Shown here: piece after piece, positions 1 to 7,514 of the stretch
Position numbering within the stretch: the stretch's first letter is position 1
Layout: each line of letters opens with the position of its first letter
Assembly (NCBI GenBank): GCA_028064945.1
Contig: JAPTWQ010000088.1
Location: forward strand, 1 to 53,548
Direction: 5' to 3'
DNA length: 53,548 nt
Source of the DNA: Nitrospiraceae bacterium
GTDB lineage: Bacteria > Nitrospirota_A > Leptospirillia > Leptospirillales > Leptospirillaceae
Translations under genes and position numbers: made by a program
Notes under the pieces: model-generated
What the model was told of the DNA's origin: nothing
Databases searched by the model: none
The model's input: the letters and a program-made list of their open reading frames with translations, nothing else

Positions 1-46
1 ACAGGACAAGGGCGACGAGAGGAATGAGAGAGAGTCTTTTCAGCAT
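1..46 (-). CDS. 5' end of a secreted or membrane protein (partial)
   Basis: Reading leftwards from an ATG at 46, the visible codons give MLKRLSLIPLVALVL and then leave the window. A positively charged start followed by a hydrophobic run is what a signal peptide or a first membrane segment looks like. An AAGGA-like ribosome site lies about 8 bases upstream. It follows the DUF1232 gene on the same strand with a gap of about 90 bases. Too little is visible to assign a family. Confidence 0.5.
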   Translation of the reverse strand, partial: MLKRLSLIPLVALVL

Positions 47-138
47 TGGAATATCCTTATCTTCTTTGACAGTCTTATTTTTTAAGCCTGGCAGATGGTC
101 GTTGTGATGCCGATATGTTGCTTTGTTGCGATCCTTCC

Positions 139-804
139 CTAAAGAGAATGATCTTGAGGACCCTCTGCTTCTACTTGCGGCATCTTCATGTAGTAGGCTG
201 CCGCAAATCCCAGGATGGCAAAGTCGTCAAAAAATCCCAGAAAAGGGATGTTGTCTGGGATGAAGTCGATGGGCGTCAAGAGATAAAAAAGCGCCCCATA
301 AGCGATGAATTTATCGGTCAGGTTCATCTTTCGGGACCGGATCACCGAGACGAGCGTCGAAATGCGTTCGGTCCACTCCGCTCCCATGGCCTTGAATCGT
401 GAAATTTTCTCCGGGTTGCTCTCAACTTCAGACTGTTTCTTTTCCTGGGCTCCAATGACGACAAGGCTTGTCAGAATCCGATCCTCACTCATGGCGGGGT
501 TGGTTTCAAAATCTGAGGGAAGTCCCAGATTGACGATCGCCGCATGATGCTCCCCCTTTGAGAGCCCGGAGAGAAGAATCGCCTTCACATGCGGGCTTTC
601 GGGATCGAGAAGGCCTTGGGAGACCAGCCGATAGCAGGTATCACGGATTGCCGGAACATAGACCGGAGGAATCGGGAAGTCGAGCGGCTTTTTCGTCCAG
701 CGCCGCAATGTCATCCCCGATAGCCCAATCATCCTCCCGAGCTCTTCGGGAGAGTAGCCTGTCGTCTCGAGTATTTTTAACAAATGTGAATTCGTCATAT
801 TCAA
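139..804 (-). CDS. DUF1232 (YkvA-type) membrane protein with N-terminal helix-turn-helix-like region
   Basis: The 221-residue protein has two visible parts. Residues about 5-35 (YSPEELGRMIGLSGMTLRRW) look like a helix-turn-helix. The C-terminal third carries the DUF1232/YkvA signature around residues 165-205, with LTPIDFIPDNIPF, a following FFDDFAILGFA and two hydrophobic segments. DUF1232 proteins are small membrane proteins of unknown biochemical role. The fusion to an HTH-like domain suggests a regulatory or membrane-anchored DNA-associated role, but that is inference. It is transcribed leftwards and is not obviously in an operon with the initiator tRNA upstream. The start at 804 is the first ATG; an ATG two codons later would also serve. 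Confidence 0.75.
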   Translation of the reverse strand: MNMTNSHLLKILETTGYSPEELGRMIGLSGMTLRRWTKKPLDFPIPPVYVPAIRDTCYRLVSQGLLDPESPHVKAILLSGLSKGEHHAAIVNLGLPSDFETNPAMSEDRILTSLVVIGAQEKKQSEVESNPEKISRFKAMGAEWTERISTLVSVIRSRKMNLTDKFIAYGALFYLLTPIDFIPDNIPFLGFFDDFAILGFAAAYYMKMPQVEAEGPQDHSL

Positions 805-983
805 ATGTTATACCGGGTGAGACAGGGTGTCAAGAGTGTCAGTCAACGGGGAATGTGAGGGTGATGAAAGGAATGGAAAAGAGGATAAAAAATATGGCAA
901 GGAGAAAGCTTTAGAAACGTAAACGCGGGATTTTTTGGATTTGATGTTTGATTTTGATGGTGGTCAAGGAAAGATTTGCAGAA

Positions 984-1060
<77 letters not shown>

Positions 1061-1273
1061 GCTACATATTAGGTCAGCGGGATGAGATTTGTCAACAAGT
1101 CTCAATCGAAAAATTCCTAAATGCACCGGGATTTCGCTTCAAAATATTGATATCAGGGGGAACTTCTTTAGAGAGTGGGTCACTGTCGCCTTTCGGAGTT
1201 CGTGGGGTTCTGATAATATCTATATCAAAAACTCAGCGAATCTTCTTTGTCTTATGAATGAGGTCATATAAGA

Positions 1274-2719
1274 TTGATTATTGAAAATGATGAAGAGTGG
1301 GATCTCGTTGTCATTGGGGCGGGTTCGGCCGGGTATGTTGGGGCGATCCGGGCGGCAGAAATCGGAATGAAGGTTCTTGTTCTTGATCCCGGTGAGCTTG
1401 GCGGAACCTGCTTGCATCAGGGGTGCATTCCGACAAAGGTCTTGCTCGAGGCTGGTGGTCGTCTCCGGATGGGAGACGAGGGACAGGAAACGGGCATTGC
1501 CTACCCCCGCCCGACTCTTGATGCTGTCCGGTTGAGTGCCTTTCGAAAGACGACGGTAGACCGGCTCTTTCGTGGCATTGGCTTTCTTTTCAAGAAGCAT
1601 GGGGTGACCTATCGAAAAAGTCGGGGACGCCTCGATGGACCTGGATATGTTCTCGAGGAAGGAGAATCCCCGGTTCGCCACCGAGCCAAGAATGTCCTTC
1701 TGGCGACTGGTTCGAGACCCCGGAGCCTTCCCTCCCTCCCGTTTGACGGGACACTCGTTCTTTCCAGCACGGACCTTCTTCGACGTGAGGTCTTTGAAGG
1801 TCGATTCGCTATTGTGGGAGGCGGAGCGATCGGATGCGAGTTTGCAGAAATCCTTTCGGCGTTCGGTTGCGAGACCACGATATTGGAGCGAGAATCGCGG
1901 TTGCTTCCGACGGAGGACCCTGAACTCGGAGTCGCCCTGGAAAAGGAACTGTCGCAGAAGTCCGTGGCGATCAGGACAGGGGTCGAGGATCTTTCTTTGG
2001 TTCGTCAGCCGGGGGAGGGCCAGGGAAAGGCCAGTCTTTCCGGTCGGAGTGGCAACGATGCCTTTTCGCTGAATGTCGATGCGGTTCTTGTTGCCGTGGG
2101 CCGGACCCCTGTGACGGAGAATTTGGGACTTGATTCGGTCGGTCTCTCTCCGGGTCCGGGAGGTTTTCTGGATGTGGACCCTCTGGGGAAAACGAAAGTT
2201 CCAGGGATTTATGCCGCCGGAGATTTGGTCGGAGGTCTCCTCTTGGCCCACAAGGCGAGCCGTCAAGCTGTGATTGCAGTGGACGCCATGGCGGGGCGGG
2301 CCCCTTCATCCTATGATCCAATGCTGATCCCTCGTGTGGTCTACACACACCCGGAGGTTGTCTCGATCGGTCTGACTCGGGAGGAAGCGGAAAAGAAAGG
2401 CTATTCTCCCCGGGAGGGAAAGTTTCCGCTTCTGGCCAATGGGCGATCTCTCTCAATGGGGCAACGGCGGGGGTTCATCAAGGTTGTTGTGGAGGAGCGG
2501 TCGACGAGGGTTCTCGGTATGCATGGGATCGGTCCTCATCTGTCGGAGATGATGGCCGGTGTGGCTCTTGCCATGGGTCTTCCCGATGGCCTCTTCCGCC
2601 TCTCCGAAACCGTTTTTCCTCACCCCACAGTGAGCGAGGCTCTTCACGAGGCGGTCCTTGACGGACTTCTCGCCATAGAACCACCGTCCAGCTCTTCTTC
2701 AGAAAAAAGAGGCGGATGA
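1274..2719 (+). CDS. lpdA: dihydrolipoamide dehydrogenase (E3 / glycine cleavage L-protein)
   Basis: This FAD flavoprotein reoxidises dihydrolipoyl groups on lipoyl proteins using NAD+. The 481-residue sequence shows the N-terminal FAD motif GAGSAGYVGAIRA, the redox disulfide GGTCLHQGCIPTK, a second dinucleotide motif (VGGGAIGCEFAE) for NAD, the AAGD FAD motif near residue 315 and the C-terminal active-site His-Glu in HPTVSEALHE. The start is TTG at 1274, supported by GAGGT at 1260-1264; no in-frame ATG is better placed. The next gene overlaps its stop by ATGA. No E1/E2 genes flank it. The only lipoyl protein gene in the window is gcvH at 40.6 kb, so a role as the L-protein of glycine cleavage is likely but may be shared with 2-oxoacid complexes. 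Confidence 0.95.
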   Translation: MIIENDEEWDLVVIGAGSAGYVGAIRAAEIGMKVLVLDPGELGGTCLHQGCIPTKVLLEAGGRLRMGDEGQETGIAYPRPTLDAVRLSAFRKTTVDRLFRGIGFLFKKHGVTYRKSRGRLDGPGYVLEEGESPVRHRAKNVLLATGSRPRSLPSLPFDGTLVLSSTDLLRREVFEGRFAIVGGGAIGCEFAEILSAFGCETTILERESRLLPTEDPELGVALEKELSQKSVAIRTGVEDLSLVRQPGEGQGKASLSGRSGNDAFSLNVDAVLVAVGRTPVTENLGLDSVGLSPGPGGFLDVDPLGKTKVPGIYAAGDLVGGLLLAHKASRQAVIAVDAMAGRAPSSYDPMLIPRVVYTHPEVVSIGLTREEAEKKGYSPREGKFPLLANGRSLSMGQRRGFIKVVVEERSTRVLGMHGIGPHLSEMMAGVALAMGLPDGLFRLSETVFPHPTVSEALHEAVLDGLLAIEPPSSSSSEKRGG

Positions 2720-4104
2720 TGGGATTTGTCTCCCTTATTGCCTCGATCCGTGATCTTTCCCCCTGGAAAAAGATCCTTGACTATGGGGTCAACTCCAATG
2801 TCGTCACGAGTTTTGCGACCGATGCTGCAGGCAAGATCGTCCTGTTCGACGATAGTCTCGTCCACCTGACAAAACTTCCGGCTCGGACTTTGTCCCGAAT
2901 GCCTGTACGGTCATTGCGGGACCATCTTGCGAGCCGTGGAGGGCCGAAGGTCGGTCCGGAGAGTGACGAGGAAGACCTGTTCCGCCGGCAGGACTACAGG
3001 GGAACCAATGATCAGGGCACACTGATCTGGTGGGGGTTTCCCATCGGAACCCTTTCCCAACCTGCGGGTCTTTATTTTCTTGCCTTTTTCGACAGGATGC
3101 CTCCGGAAAAGCAGATCGAAACGGTGGAATATCCCGAAGTTCTTAAGATGAGGGAAAAGATTCAGGTCCCGGTGGCGAGACATCTCCTGGACGAAGCCGA
3201 CCAAAACGTTCTGATGACGGAGATTCCCCGTCTCATGGAGTGGGAAGACCGTCCGTTCAAGTATCACCGGGTTTTTCTTGTCGACGGAGTGACCCTCGAT
3301 GACGGTCCTCGTCCAATCTATCTCCAATTCGATGGTCCCGAAGAGAAGCTCCGCATGTTTCAGGAGAATGTCTCCATGGGAGATGTTCAGTTTTTTAAAA
3401 AAATTTCAGAGTCAGGTCCCCGGCCTGCCCTGATCGAGCATACGGATAAGAACTTCCGGTATGAGATCATGCTTCCCCTCACCTGGTACATCCATGTTTT
3501 TGGATGGATCGGGATTGCCCTGCCGACGCTTGATACCTGGATGAAACCAGTGCGTCTCAACTTTGAGGAAATTGTCCGAAACATTGGTGATGCCTTGGGG
3601 GAGGAGCGGATGTCCCTGGGCCTTCTTCCTCACTACGACGTTCATCGGGGGCTTTTCGAGGAGGAAAGCTTCATGACGCTGATGGAGGAGATGATTACAC
3701 GACATCCTCCCCGGCCCTTTGTGCTGCTCGGGGTTCGGGTGGATCCTGCCCACCGGGATCTTCTCCAGACAGTTCTTGATCGTGCCAAGAGGCCATCGGA
3801 TATTTTGGCCCAGGTTGGCTCCAATCTTGTGATCCTCTTCCCCGACCAGGATGTGGGGCGGGCAAAGGCGGTCGAAAATCGCTATCGGGAGGTCTTGGGG
3901 AGATTTGTGATGACCCGTCCTGATGTGGTCCTCTCCATTAGTATCTTTTGGTTCCCCTCTCAGGCGTGGTCCGGTCGGGAGCTCATGGCGGCTCTCGAGG
4001 AAAGGCCCAAGATCGACATTGTTCCCAACCAGGAAGAACAATTATCTGGGGAGGGTTTTGACGACTGGTTCAAACGCTTTCTTGTCCTTAAGGACTGGGA
4101 GTGA
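2716..4104 (+). CDS. uncharacterised signalling protein with degenerate GGDEF-like C-terminus
   Basis: The 462-residue protein is not confidently assignable. The N-terminal ~70 residues read like a PAS-type sensor (SFATDAAGKIVLFDDSLVHLT). The centre (about 130-290) contains a beta-rich stretch that could be a PilZ-like or other ligand domain. The last ~130 residues (RPFVLLGVRVDPAHRDLL ... LAQVGSNLVILFPDQD ... VLSISIFWFPSQAW) follow the secondary-structure order of a nucleotide-cyclase fold but lack the GGDEF signature, so catalysis is not expected. The ATG overlaps the lpdA stop as ATGA, and GAGG precedes it, so translation is coupled to lpdA. A similar architecture is seen in the protein at 33222-34532. 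Function unknown; sensor or effector role inferred. Confidence 0.6.
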   Translation: MMGFVSLIASIRDLSPWKKILDYGVNSNVVTSFATDAAGKIVLFDDSLVHLTKLPARTLSRMPVRSLRDHLASRGGPKVGPESDEEDLFRRQDYRGTNDQGTLIWWGFPIGTLSQPAGLYFLAFFDRMPPEKQIETVEYPEVLKMREKIQVPVARHLLDEADQNVLMTEIPRLMEWEDRPFKYHRVFLVDGVTLDDGPRPIYLQFDGPEEKLRMFQENVSMGDVQFFKKISESGPRPALIEHTDKNFRYEIMLPLTWYIHVFGWIGIALPTLDTWMKPVRLNFEEIVRNIGDALGEERMSLGLLPHYDVHRGLFEEESFMTLMEEMITRHPPRPFVLLGVRVDPAHRDLLQTVLDRAKRPSDILAQVGSNLVILFPDQDVGRAKAVENRYREVLGRFVMTRPDVVLSISIFWFPSQAWSGRELMAALEERPKIDIVPNQEEQLSGEGFDDWFKRFLVLKDWE

Positions 4105-4127
4105 GACCTGTGAAGGGGCGAAATCGT

Positions 4128-5132
4128 ATGATCCGCAAAGGACAAGAAATCTTTTTCTGGACCCTGCCCTTTTTCCTTTTTTTGGGTGTCGAGACGGGAA
4201 CGCTCCATGCTGCCTCGTTTCCCCCCGCCGATCATGTCGTCGTCATCGTGATGGAGAACAAAAACTTTGGGGAGGTCTATAAGAATCCTGCCCTTCCCTT
4301 CTTCAACGCCGCCTCAGGGGAGCTCCTGCTGAACTACTGGAGCGTTGCCCACCCGAGCCTTCCCAATTACCTTGCCCTTTTGGGAGCCCCGCCTCCGCTT
4401 CCCCAAACGGATAGTCCGAGGGTTCGCGTGTCTGGTGATAGCCTCCCAGAGGAAATGGTCCGACATGGATTGAGCGTGGCCGCCTATATGCAGGGACTCC
4501 CTCATGATGGCTTTGGCGGAGGGCGATATCCCCGGCTGTTTGGCCGCTATGTCGAAAAGCATGATCCCTTTCTCCTTTTTTCTCGCCTCCGCAATGGTCC
4601 GGAGAGACAGAATGTCCATCCGCTCTCTCGTCTGAGAGCGGACCTCGAATCCAACCGCCTTCCAGCTTTTTCCTTTGTGGCGCCAGATCTTTGTCACGAC
4701 ATGCATGGAGCCTTCTCCTGCCACATGAACAGACAGGAACTTCTCAGGGAGGGAGACAGGTTTTTGGGAAAATGGATCCCCCTTATTGAGGAATCCCGAT
4801 CATTCCGTCAAAGCCGTTTCTGGATTTTTGTTCTTTGGGATGAGTCCGGATCACGTTCCTCCTGGGGAGGATCTCCGCTCCCGGCCGCCGTACCCTCTCC
4901 TTCCCGCATGCATGGAGGGGGGCGAGTGGCCCTTCTCTGGATCGATTCGAAGCGACCAGGGCACTCCCGCGTCTCCTGTTTTGCCAATCATTACGCTCTT
5001 CTGGAGACGGTCACGGAAAACTTTCACCTCCCCTCTCTGGCCCCTCAAGGAGAGGGGATTCCCCTGCCCGAAAAGAATGGAGACTGTCTGGACGCTCATG
5101 GAAAACATCACTCTGGGCCATCCATAAGATAA
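4128..5132 (+). CDS. secreted phosphoesterase (acid phosphatase / phospholipase C superfamily)
   Basis: This 334-residue protein belongs to the phosphoesterase family of bacterial acid phosphatases and phospholipase C. A signal peptide is visible (MIRKGQEIFFWTLPFFLF, cleavage likely near HAASF). Family landmarks follow in order: VVVIVMENKNFGEVY, AHPSLPNYLALL (the nucleophile region), FVAPDLCHDMHG and FVLWDESGSRSSWGG with the late metal/phosphate-binding Asp-Glu. It probably acts in the periplasm or outside on phosphate esters; the substrate cannot be read from sequence. The start at ATG 4128 was chosen over GTG 4101 and 4110 because AAGGGG sits 10 bases upstream. It follows the preceding gene closely. 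Confidence 0.8.
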   Translation: MIRKGQEIFFWTLPFFLFLGVETGTLHAASFPPADHVVVIVMENKNFGEVYKNPALPFFNAASGELLLNYWSVAHPSLPNYLALLGAPPPLPQTDSPRVRVSGDSLPEEMVRHGLSVAAYMQGLPHDGFGGGRYPRLFGRYVEKHDPFLLFSRLRNGPERQNVHPLSRLRADLESNRLPAFSFVAPDLCHDMHGAFSCHMNRQELLREGDRFLGKWIPLIEESRSFRQSRFWIFVLWDESGSRSSWGGSPLPAAVPSPSRMHGGGRVALLWIDSKRPGHSRVSCFANHYALLETVTENFHLPSLAPQGEGIPLPEKNGDCLDAHGKHHSGPSIR

Positions 5133-5139
5133 GAAAGCC

Positions 5140-5393
5140 CCCCCCCACAGCACCATTATAAAAATAGACCGGACCTTTGTGGAGGGGGTTCCCGGTGATG
5201 AGGATGCGCCAGCAATTTTCAGTGCCATGATAGGTATTGCCAATACCATGGGAATGGATATCCTTGCGGAATGAGCCGAAAATCGGAACAGATGAAGTGG
5301 CTTGCCGACCAGGAGTGCACGAAGACCCAAGGATTTCTCTTTCATTGTCCGATCCGGGCCGGCGACTTTCGGAAGTTTCTTCTCAATATTTAG
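5140..5393 (+). pseudogene. C-terminal remnant of an EAL-domain (c-di-GMP phosphodiesterase) gene
   Basis: Reading from about 5149 gives IIKIDRTFVEGVPGDED and then AIFSAMIGIANTMGMDILAE, which is the late EAL-domain core (xKIDRxFV; AIIxLAxxLGxxVIAEG). The next codon is TGA where family members have Gly (AEGAE or AEGVE). After AEN the frame shifts: a neighbouring frame continues SEQMKWLADQECTKTQGFLF, CPIRAGDFRKFLLNI and a TAG at 5391, matching the EAL C-terminus (xxLxxxGCxxxQGYLFSxP). No EAL N-terminus, start codon or earlier motifs are present; the preceding 1 kb is the intact phosphoesterase. A run of nine C bases (5138-5146) borders the remnant. It explains the otherwise empty 380-base gap. 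Confidence 0.85.
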
Positions 5394-5419
5394 TCAGAAA
5401 GTCAGTCGCCAACATAGGC

Positions 5420-5448
5420 TTGTCCCTTTCGAACGGATGGTCTAGGAT
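5420..5448 (+). promoter_or_regulatory. putative sigma-70 promoter for the dsrE-tusA pair
   Basis: TTGTCC (5420-5425) and TAGGAT (5443-5448) are separated by 17 bases, about 60 bases before the DsrE-like start codon. Predicted from the match to consensus only. Confidence 0.4.
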
Positions 5449-5511
5449 AAAAAGGTCCCTCCCGAACAGCGGGGGAATCTGGGTTCATTTTTGAGACGGG
5501 AAGGAGTCGCG

Positions 5512-5904
5512 ATGGAAAAAGTTTCGTTCGTGCTGGCTTCGGATGCCCTGGAGAAGTTGCATGCAGTAGGCCTCATGGCCTCGGTGGCAGCGATGAGTCA
5601 GATGGATGTTCGGGTTTTCGTGACCATGAATGCCGTGACAGCTTTCCGGAAGGAAACGATCGAAAAAAAGTCTTTTCGGGTGGAAGGCGAGGTTGGTCGC
5701 AGGCTTCTCTCAAAAAATGCCCCCATGTTCTATGACCTTCTGTCCCAAGGAAAGATGATGGGCTCTTTAAAGGTCTTTGCCTGCGGGATGGCCCTCGACC
5801 TTTTGGAGGAAGGGCTCGATCACTTCCATCCTGTCTTCGATGAAGTTCTCGGCGTGGCGGGATTCTTCCAGCATGCCGAGGGCGGGCAGATTTTATTTGT
5901 CTAA
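5512..5904 (+). CDS. DsrE/DsrF-like family protein
   Basis: The 130-residue protein has the small alpha/beta DsrE-type fold: VSFVLASDALEKLHAVGLMASVAAMSQMDV as beta-helix, then VFVTMNAV, and a later FACGMALDLLEEGL segment with a Cys in the position typical of DsrE2-like proteins. Such proteins carry or pass sulfane sulfur, usually with TusA. The ATG at 5512 has AAGGAG at 5501-5506. The tusA gene follows after 32 bases, so the two are probably one operon. This pairing is known from sulfur-oxidising and thiosulfate-handling bacteria; the donor and acceptor here are not evident. Confidence 0.8.
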   Translation: MEKVSFVLASDALEKLHAVGLMASVAAMSQMDVRVFVTMNAVTAFRKETIEKKSFRVEGEVGRRLLSKNAPMFYDLLSQGKMMGSLKVFACGMALDLLEEGLDHFHPVFDEVLGVAGFFQHAEGGQILFV

Positions 5905-5936
5905 AGGACCAATTCAAGAATGGGAGAAAATGAGCG

Positions 5937-6185
5937 ATGGCAGATGATGCAGGCATGAAGGTCGACGAGGTTGTTGACGGACGGGGACTCTTTTGTCCGG
6001 GTCCTCTGATGGAGCTGATCAAGTCGATCCAGCTCAAACCCGTAGGAACGGTATTGGCTGTTCTGTCGACCGATGAGGGATCGGCGAAGGATATTCCCGC
6101 CTGGATTCAGAAAGTGGGACAGGAATACATCAAGACGGACAAGAAGGACGGGTACTGGGAGGTCATTGTCAAAAAGATCAAGTAA
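5937..6185 (+). CDS. tusA: TusA-family sulfur carrier protein
   Basis: This 82-residue protein has the TusA/SirA signature: DGRGLFCPGPLMELIKSI contains the CPxP motif with the persulfide-carrying Cys, and the alternating beta/alpha pattern ends in WEVIVKKIK. TusA proteins accept sulfane sulfur from cysteine desulfurase or rhodanese and hand it to partners such as DsrE-type proteins. It lies directly behind a DsrE-like gene and ahead of a clear terminator, forming a two-gene unit. A role in cytoplasmic sulfur transfer is well supported; whether it serves tRNA thiolation, cofactor synthesis or sulfur oxidation cannot be decided here. Confidence 0.9.
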   Translation: MADDAGMKVDEVVDGRGLFCPGPLMELIKSIQLKPVGTVLAVLSTDEGSAKDIPAWIQKVGQEYIKTDKKDGYWEVIVKKIK

Positions 6186-6209
6186 GTGATTTTTTTGTTC
6201 TTGTTGAAG

Positions 6210-6247
6210 GGAGAGCCGAAAATTTGAAGGGCTCTCCTTTTTTTTTT
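6210..6247 (+). terminator. rho-independent terminator after tusA
   Basis: An 8-base stem GGAGAGCC/GGCTCTCC (6210-6217, 6230-6237) with a 12-base loop is followed by ten T residues (6238-6247). It separates the rightward dsrE-tusA unit from the convergent HD-GYP gene. Confidence 0.85.
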
Positions 6248-6284
6248 GAAAAAGATTCGTTCGGCAAGCTCAATAGCCATTGGC

Positions 6285-7514
6285 TCAGTGTCCATGGTCT
6301 CCCGGTGCAAACTCCAGGTATCGGGCGACGTCTGCAGGAGACAGTCCCAGTTCTCTCGGGTGAAAGGTCTGGCGGACATAGCTTCTGTCGATGGTGGGAA
6401 GGGTGATGGCTGATGGTTCCGCCAGAGGTTTTTGTGGGGCGGAATAGAGAACGATGAGGTCAACCGTTCCGGAGTTTGTATCAGGGCTTTCGTAGGCCGA
6501 GACCATGGCGATCCGTCCATCCATAAGCTCGACGAAGGATCCCACGGGATAGATCCCGACCATTTGGACGAGGTTGGCAATGGCCCGCGGGTCGAGGCGA
6601 TGAAGCTCCTTCTCTAACAAATAGGAAAGCGTCTTGGCCGGGGAGAGGGGAGACCGGTAAACCCGTCCGGCGGTCAGTGCTTCGTAAATGTCCAGGACCA
6701 TGAGCGAGCGGGTGACTGGGTCAAGATCCGGAAGGTCCAGTCCATAAGGATACCCTCCACCCCCCTTTCGTTCGTGGTGCTCCATGGCCACGGTGGTACA
6801 AATTCCTCGCACCACATCGTCCTTGGACTTTGAGAGAATTGAGTGACCAAATTTTGGGTGCCGCTTCATGGTGTCCCATTCCTGCGGGTCCAGTCGTCCA
6901 GGTTTCTTGAGAATCTCTAGGGGGACGAGGGCCTTGCCGATATCATGCAGAAGGGCAGCCATTCCCCATTTTGGGATGTCTTCTTTGGGGACGCCACTTT
7001 GGGCGGCCAGCCCCATCGAAAGAATCATCGTATTCGTGGAGTGCACATAAGACTCGTCGTCGATTTCCGAGAGAGTCACAAGAAAGGAATTTTTTCGAGG
7101 ATCTTTGACGAGCATTTCGAGGGTCTCGATGACCTGCTGGCGAAGGGGAGTCACATCAAGCGCGCTTCCCATGCGGATATCATCGAAGCTTTTGGAAAGA
7201 ACGGCGATGGTCTTGTCGTGCAGGGCATTCCATTCCCGAAGGGTGGGAAGGGGGAGGACCTCCATTGCACGAAGCTTGGGAATATCCCGATCATCATCGA
7301 TAGAGAGGGGGGGCCCCTTTTCTGTCCCGGCGAGGATGGAGTCTTTGATCAGAATCGTCACATTCTTGATTCCATTATCGCGAAGTCGTTGGATATCTTC
7401 GAAGCTTCGGACGCGGAACCGATGGAAGAGAATGTTTGTCTCAAGCCAGCTTTTGTCGACGGCGACAACTTCCATGCCGATCTCGAGTTTGTCGACGGGA
7501 AGAATCTTGTTCAT
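6285..7514 (-). CDS. HD-GYP domain protein (c-di-GMP phosphodiesterase type)
   Basis: The 409-residue protein starts with a DUF3391-like N-terminus (ILPVDKLEIGMEVVAVDKSW) and carries a full HD-GYP domain at about 155-330. Metal ligands are visible in order: HSTNTMI, LLHDIGK, KRHPKFGHSIL and EHHERKGGGGYP, then IYEALTAGRVYR. The GYP motif has Gly where DGxGYP usually has Asp, but the HD metal ligands are intact, so hydrolysis of c-di-GMP to GMP or pGpG is plausible. A C-terminal extension of about 80 residues is unassigned. The start was set at the ATG at 7514, which overlaps the upstream TrpD2-like stop as TGATG and has GGAG 6 bases before it; ATG 7526 is the alternative. It is the last gene of the mazG operon. 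Confidence 0.88.
   Translation of the reverse strand: MNKILPVDKLEIGMEVVAVDKSWLETNILFHRFRVRSFEDIQRLRDNGIKNVTILIKDSILAGTEKGPPLSIDDDRDIPKLRAMEVLPLPTLREWNALHDKTIAVLSKSFDDIRMGSALDVTPLRQQVIETLEMLVKDPRKNSFLVTLSEIDDESYVHSTNTMILSMGLAAQSGVPKEDIPKWGMAALLHDIGKALVPLEILKKPGRLDPQEWDTMKRHPKFGHSILSKSKDDVVRGICTTVAMEHHERKGGGGYPYGLDLPDLDPVTRSLMVLDIYEALTAGRVYRSPLSPAKTLSYLLEKELHRLDPRAIANLVQMVGIYPVGSFVELMDGRIAMVSAYESPDTNSGTVDLIVLYSAPQKPLAEPSAITLPTIDRSYVRQTFHPRELGLSPADVARYLEFAPGDHGH

Noticed and set aside
1220..2266. Long minus-strand frame of 348 codons
   Set aside because: It lies antisense to lpdA, which has complete motifs; the long frame is a GC-bias shadow.
4851..5345. Minus-strand 164-codon frame with a hydrophobic stretch
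   Set aside because: It is antisense to the phosphoesterase and the EAL remnant; the hydrophobic part is the complement of the EAL core.
5237..5494. Plus-strand open frame of 85 codons
   Set aside because: It crosses the EAL remnant in the wrong frame and has no protein-like pattern; the EAL reading explains the region better.
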